Origin: Dehalococcoidia bacterium
Lineage (GTDB): Bacteria > Chloroflexota > Dehalococcoidia > GIF9 > AB-539-J10
Direction of reading: 5' to 3'
Assembly (NCBI GenBank): GCA_003562475.1
Contig: PWUU01000014.1
Coordinates: forward strand, 1-61,296
Length of the DNA: 61,296 bases
The notes beneath the pieces were generated by a model. That model was not told the DNA's origin, did not search any database, and saw only the letters and a list, made by a program, of their open reading frames with translations. A program made the position numbers and the translations under genes. Shown here in pieces: positions 60,486 through 61,296 of the stretch (position 1 is its first letter; each line of letters begins with the position of its first letter).

Positions 60486-60995
60486 TCACTCGTACGCGTC
60501 GCAGCATTGTACCAGATAGTCTCTTAGCAGAGTCAGACCTGCCTGGACTGCAGCCTCGTTGTTGGCACTACGATCACCACTGCTGAATTGAAACTCATAT
60601 GCGCGGCATTGCTCCGCCGTTGCAAGTGCGAGGTAGTAAATACCGACGGGCTTCGTCGCTGTCGCACCGCCCGGACCCGCAATGCCGGTATCAGAGATAG
60701 CGACGTCGACCCCAAACACCCGGCGCGCACCATCGGCCATCTCACACGCAACCTCAGCACTCACCGCGCCGAACTGCGCGAGAGTCAATTCTTTCACGCC
60801 CAGCAGGCGGATCTTCGCCTCGTTACTGTAGGCCACAATCCCACCGACCACATATTCAGATGCGCCAGGCGTATCAATGAGATGAGCCACAATGCGCCCG
60901 CCAGTGGCCGACTCAGCTGTCGCAACACTCTGAATACCGCGGCCCTTCACACAGAGAGCGTGTTCAAGCCGGGCGATTTCTTGTGTGAGGCTCAT
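60486..60995 (-). CDS. CinA C-terminal-domain protein (nicotinamide-nucleotide amidase, PncC type)
   Basis: Stand-alone amidase that deamidates NMN to NaMN in NAD recycling. 169 aa. Signatures: TAESATGGRIVAHLIDTPGASEYVVGGIVAYSNEAK, GAVSAEVACEMADGARR, and SDTGIAGPGGATATKPVGIYYLAL. The N-terminal molybdopterin-binding half of full CinA is absent. ATG at 60995 with AAGGTG upstream; the frame is open to 61052 without support. It is the first gene of a 3-gene unit with SepRS and SepCysS; a functional link with them is not evident. Confidence 0.9.
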   Translation of the reverse strand: MSLTQEIARLEHALCVKGRGIQSVATAESATGGRIVAHLIDTPGASEYVVGGIVAYSNEAKIRLLGVKELTLAQFGAVSAEVACEMADGARRVFGVDVAISDTGIAGPGGATATKPVGIYYLALATAEQCRAYEFQFSSGDRSANNEAAVQAGLTLLRDYLVQCCDAYE

Positions 60996-61057
60996 GCCAC
61001 ACCTTCGACATCCTTCTCCGGCACACGAGGAGAGCTCCACACACCATCCCATCAGCT

Positions 61058-61087
61058 ATCGTAGGCCCAGATGACGCTCCCACGCAA
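61058..61087 (-). promoter_or_regulatory. Possible promoter of the cinA-SepRS-SepCysS unit
   Basis: Minus strand TTGCGT (61082-61087), 18-nt spacer, TACGAT (61058-61063), about 60 nt before the cinA ATG. Moderate match. Confidence 0.3.
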
Positions 61088-61188
61088 GATGCCCGGGAAG
61101 AAACACAGAGGATAGCGAACTCTCAGGGGAACTGGGCACACCATGCATGCTGTGATACGCTGAAACAGGACAAACGAAAAAGGAACCC

Positions 61189-61296
61189 CCTGGCAACGGC
61201 ATATTTTCCCGGAGAGTTGCCCCTCGAGTATCGTCTGCGCTGGAGCGTTTCACTTCCGTGTTCGGGATGGGAACGGGTGGTTCCGCTCCGCTCCAG
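61189..61296 (-). rRNA. rrf: 5S ribosomal RNA (5' end cut by window edge)
   Basis: The minus strand reads the conserved 5S blocks ACCCGTTCCCATCCCGAACACGG, AAGTGAAACGCTCCAGCGC and the 3' half of helix I, GTTGCCAGG. About the first 15-20 nt lie outside the window. After the 3' end comes CCTTTTTCG, a short T-run that may end the rRNA transcript. The same strand leads into cinA. The edge position suggests a contig break inside the rRNA operon. Confidence 0.9.

Overview
The window reads as a chromosomal piece of an uncultured bacterium, most likely a Chloroflexi lineage related to Dehalococcoidia. The gene set is bacterial: rpsB-tsf-frr, infC-rpmI-rplT, a PheST pair, MEP-pathway genes, a YbaK-type insertion-bearing ProRS, and a 5S rRNA of bacterial form. 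It also carries a two-gene operon for tRNA-dependent cysteine formation, O-phosphoseryl-tRNA synthetase plus Sep-tRNA:Cys-tRNA synthase. That pair is best known from methanogenic archaea, and among bacteria it has been reported only in Chloroflexi and Parcubacteria. DNA is moderately GC-rich and tightly packed, with abutting or overlapping stop codons, many GTG/TTG starts, and several promoters whose -10 box sits 6-11 nt from a start codon (leaderless or nearly leaderless genes). The taxonomic call is inference from gene content.

Layout. 1-2.1 kb: pgk on the minus strand, diverging from two small zinc-binding protein genes and tRNA-Arg. 2.5-10.6 kb (plus): rpsB, tsf, frr, cdsA, dxr, rseP, ispG, proS, a standard translation/envelope/isoprenoid cluster in which pyrH and uppS are absent. 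10.6-17.2 kb (minus): pheT, pheS, rplT, rpmI, infC, thrS and tRNA-Val. 17.3-19.2 kb (plus): archease and rtcB for RNA ligation. 19.2-21.8 kb (minus): mgtC and ilvD, with eroded sequence after mgtC. 22.1-23.9 kb (plus): a DUF2520 reductase-like gene and panB, which suggest pantothenate synthesis.

24-39.5 kb (minus) is an accessory catabolic block. In transcription order it holds an FAD-linked oxidase, a UxaA-type dehydratase large domain, two more FAD-linked oxidases, a LarA-type racemase, a second IlvD-family dehydratase, and two tandem TRAP transporter operons (dctP-dctQ-dctM twice). It looks like uptake and breakdown of hydroxy, sugar or sulfo acids; the substrate cannot be read from sequence. 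Both dctP genes have near-consensus promoters, and one of these has three 10-nt-phased GCAAC repeats beside the -35 box.

39.9-45.7 kb (plus): purine operon guaA-purD-purE-purB-purC. 45.7-53.5 kb (minus): hisZ, a tandem-duplicated hisG, hisD, hisC, hisB, then pfkA and a LacD-type aldolase. 53.6-56 kb (plus): long NfeD, short NfeD and a slipin. 56.1-61.3 kb: pyrD (minus) diverging from a rimI-like gene (plus), then on the minus strand a 5S rRNA cut by the window end, a CinA C-terminal-domain gene, SepRS and SepCysS.

The strongest points for follow-up are the bacterial SepRS-SepCysS operon, the HisG fusion with complementary loss of motifs in its halves, the infC reading frame that runs through most of rpmI, and the hydroxy-acid locus with its regulatory repeats. 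No insertion sequence, phage gene or CRISPR array was seen.
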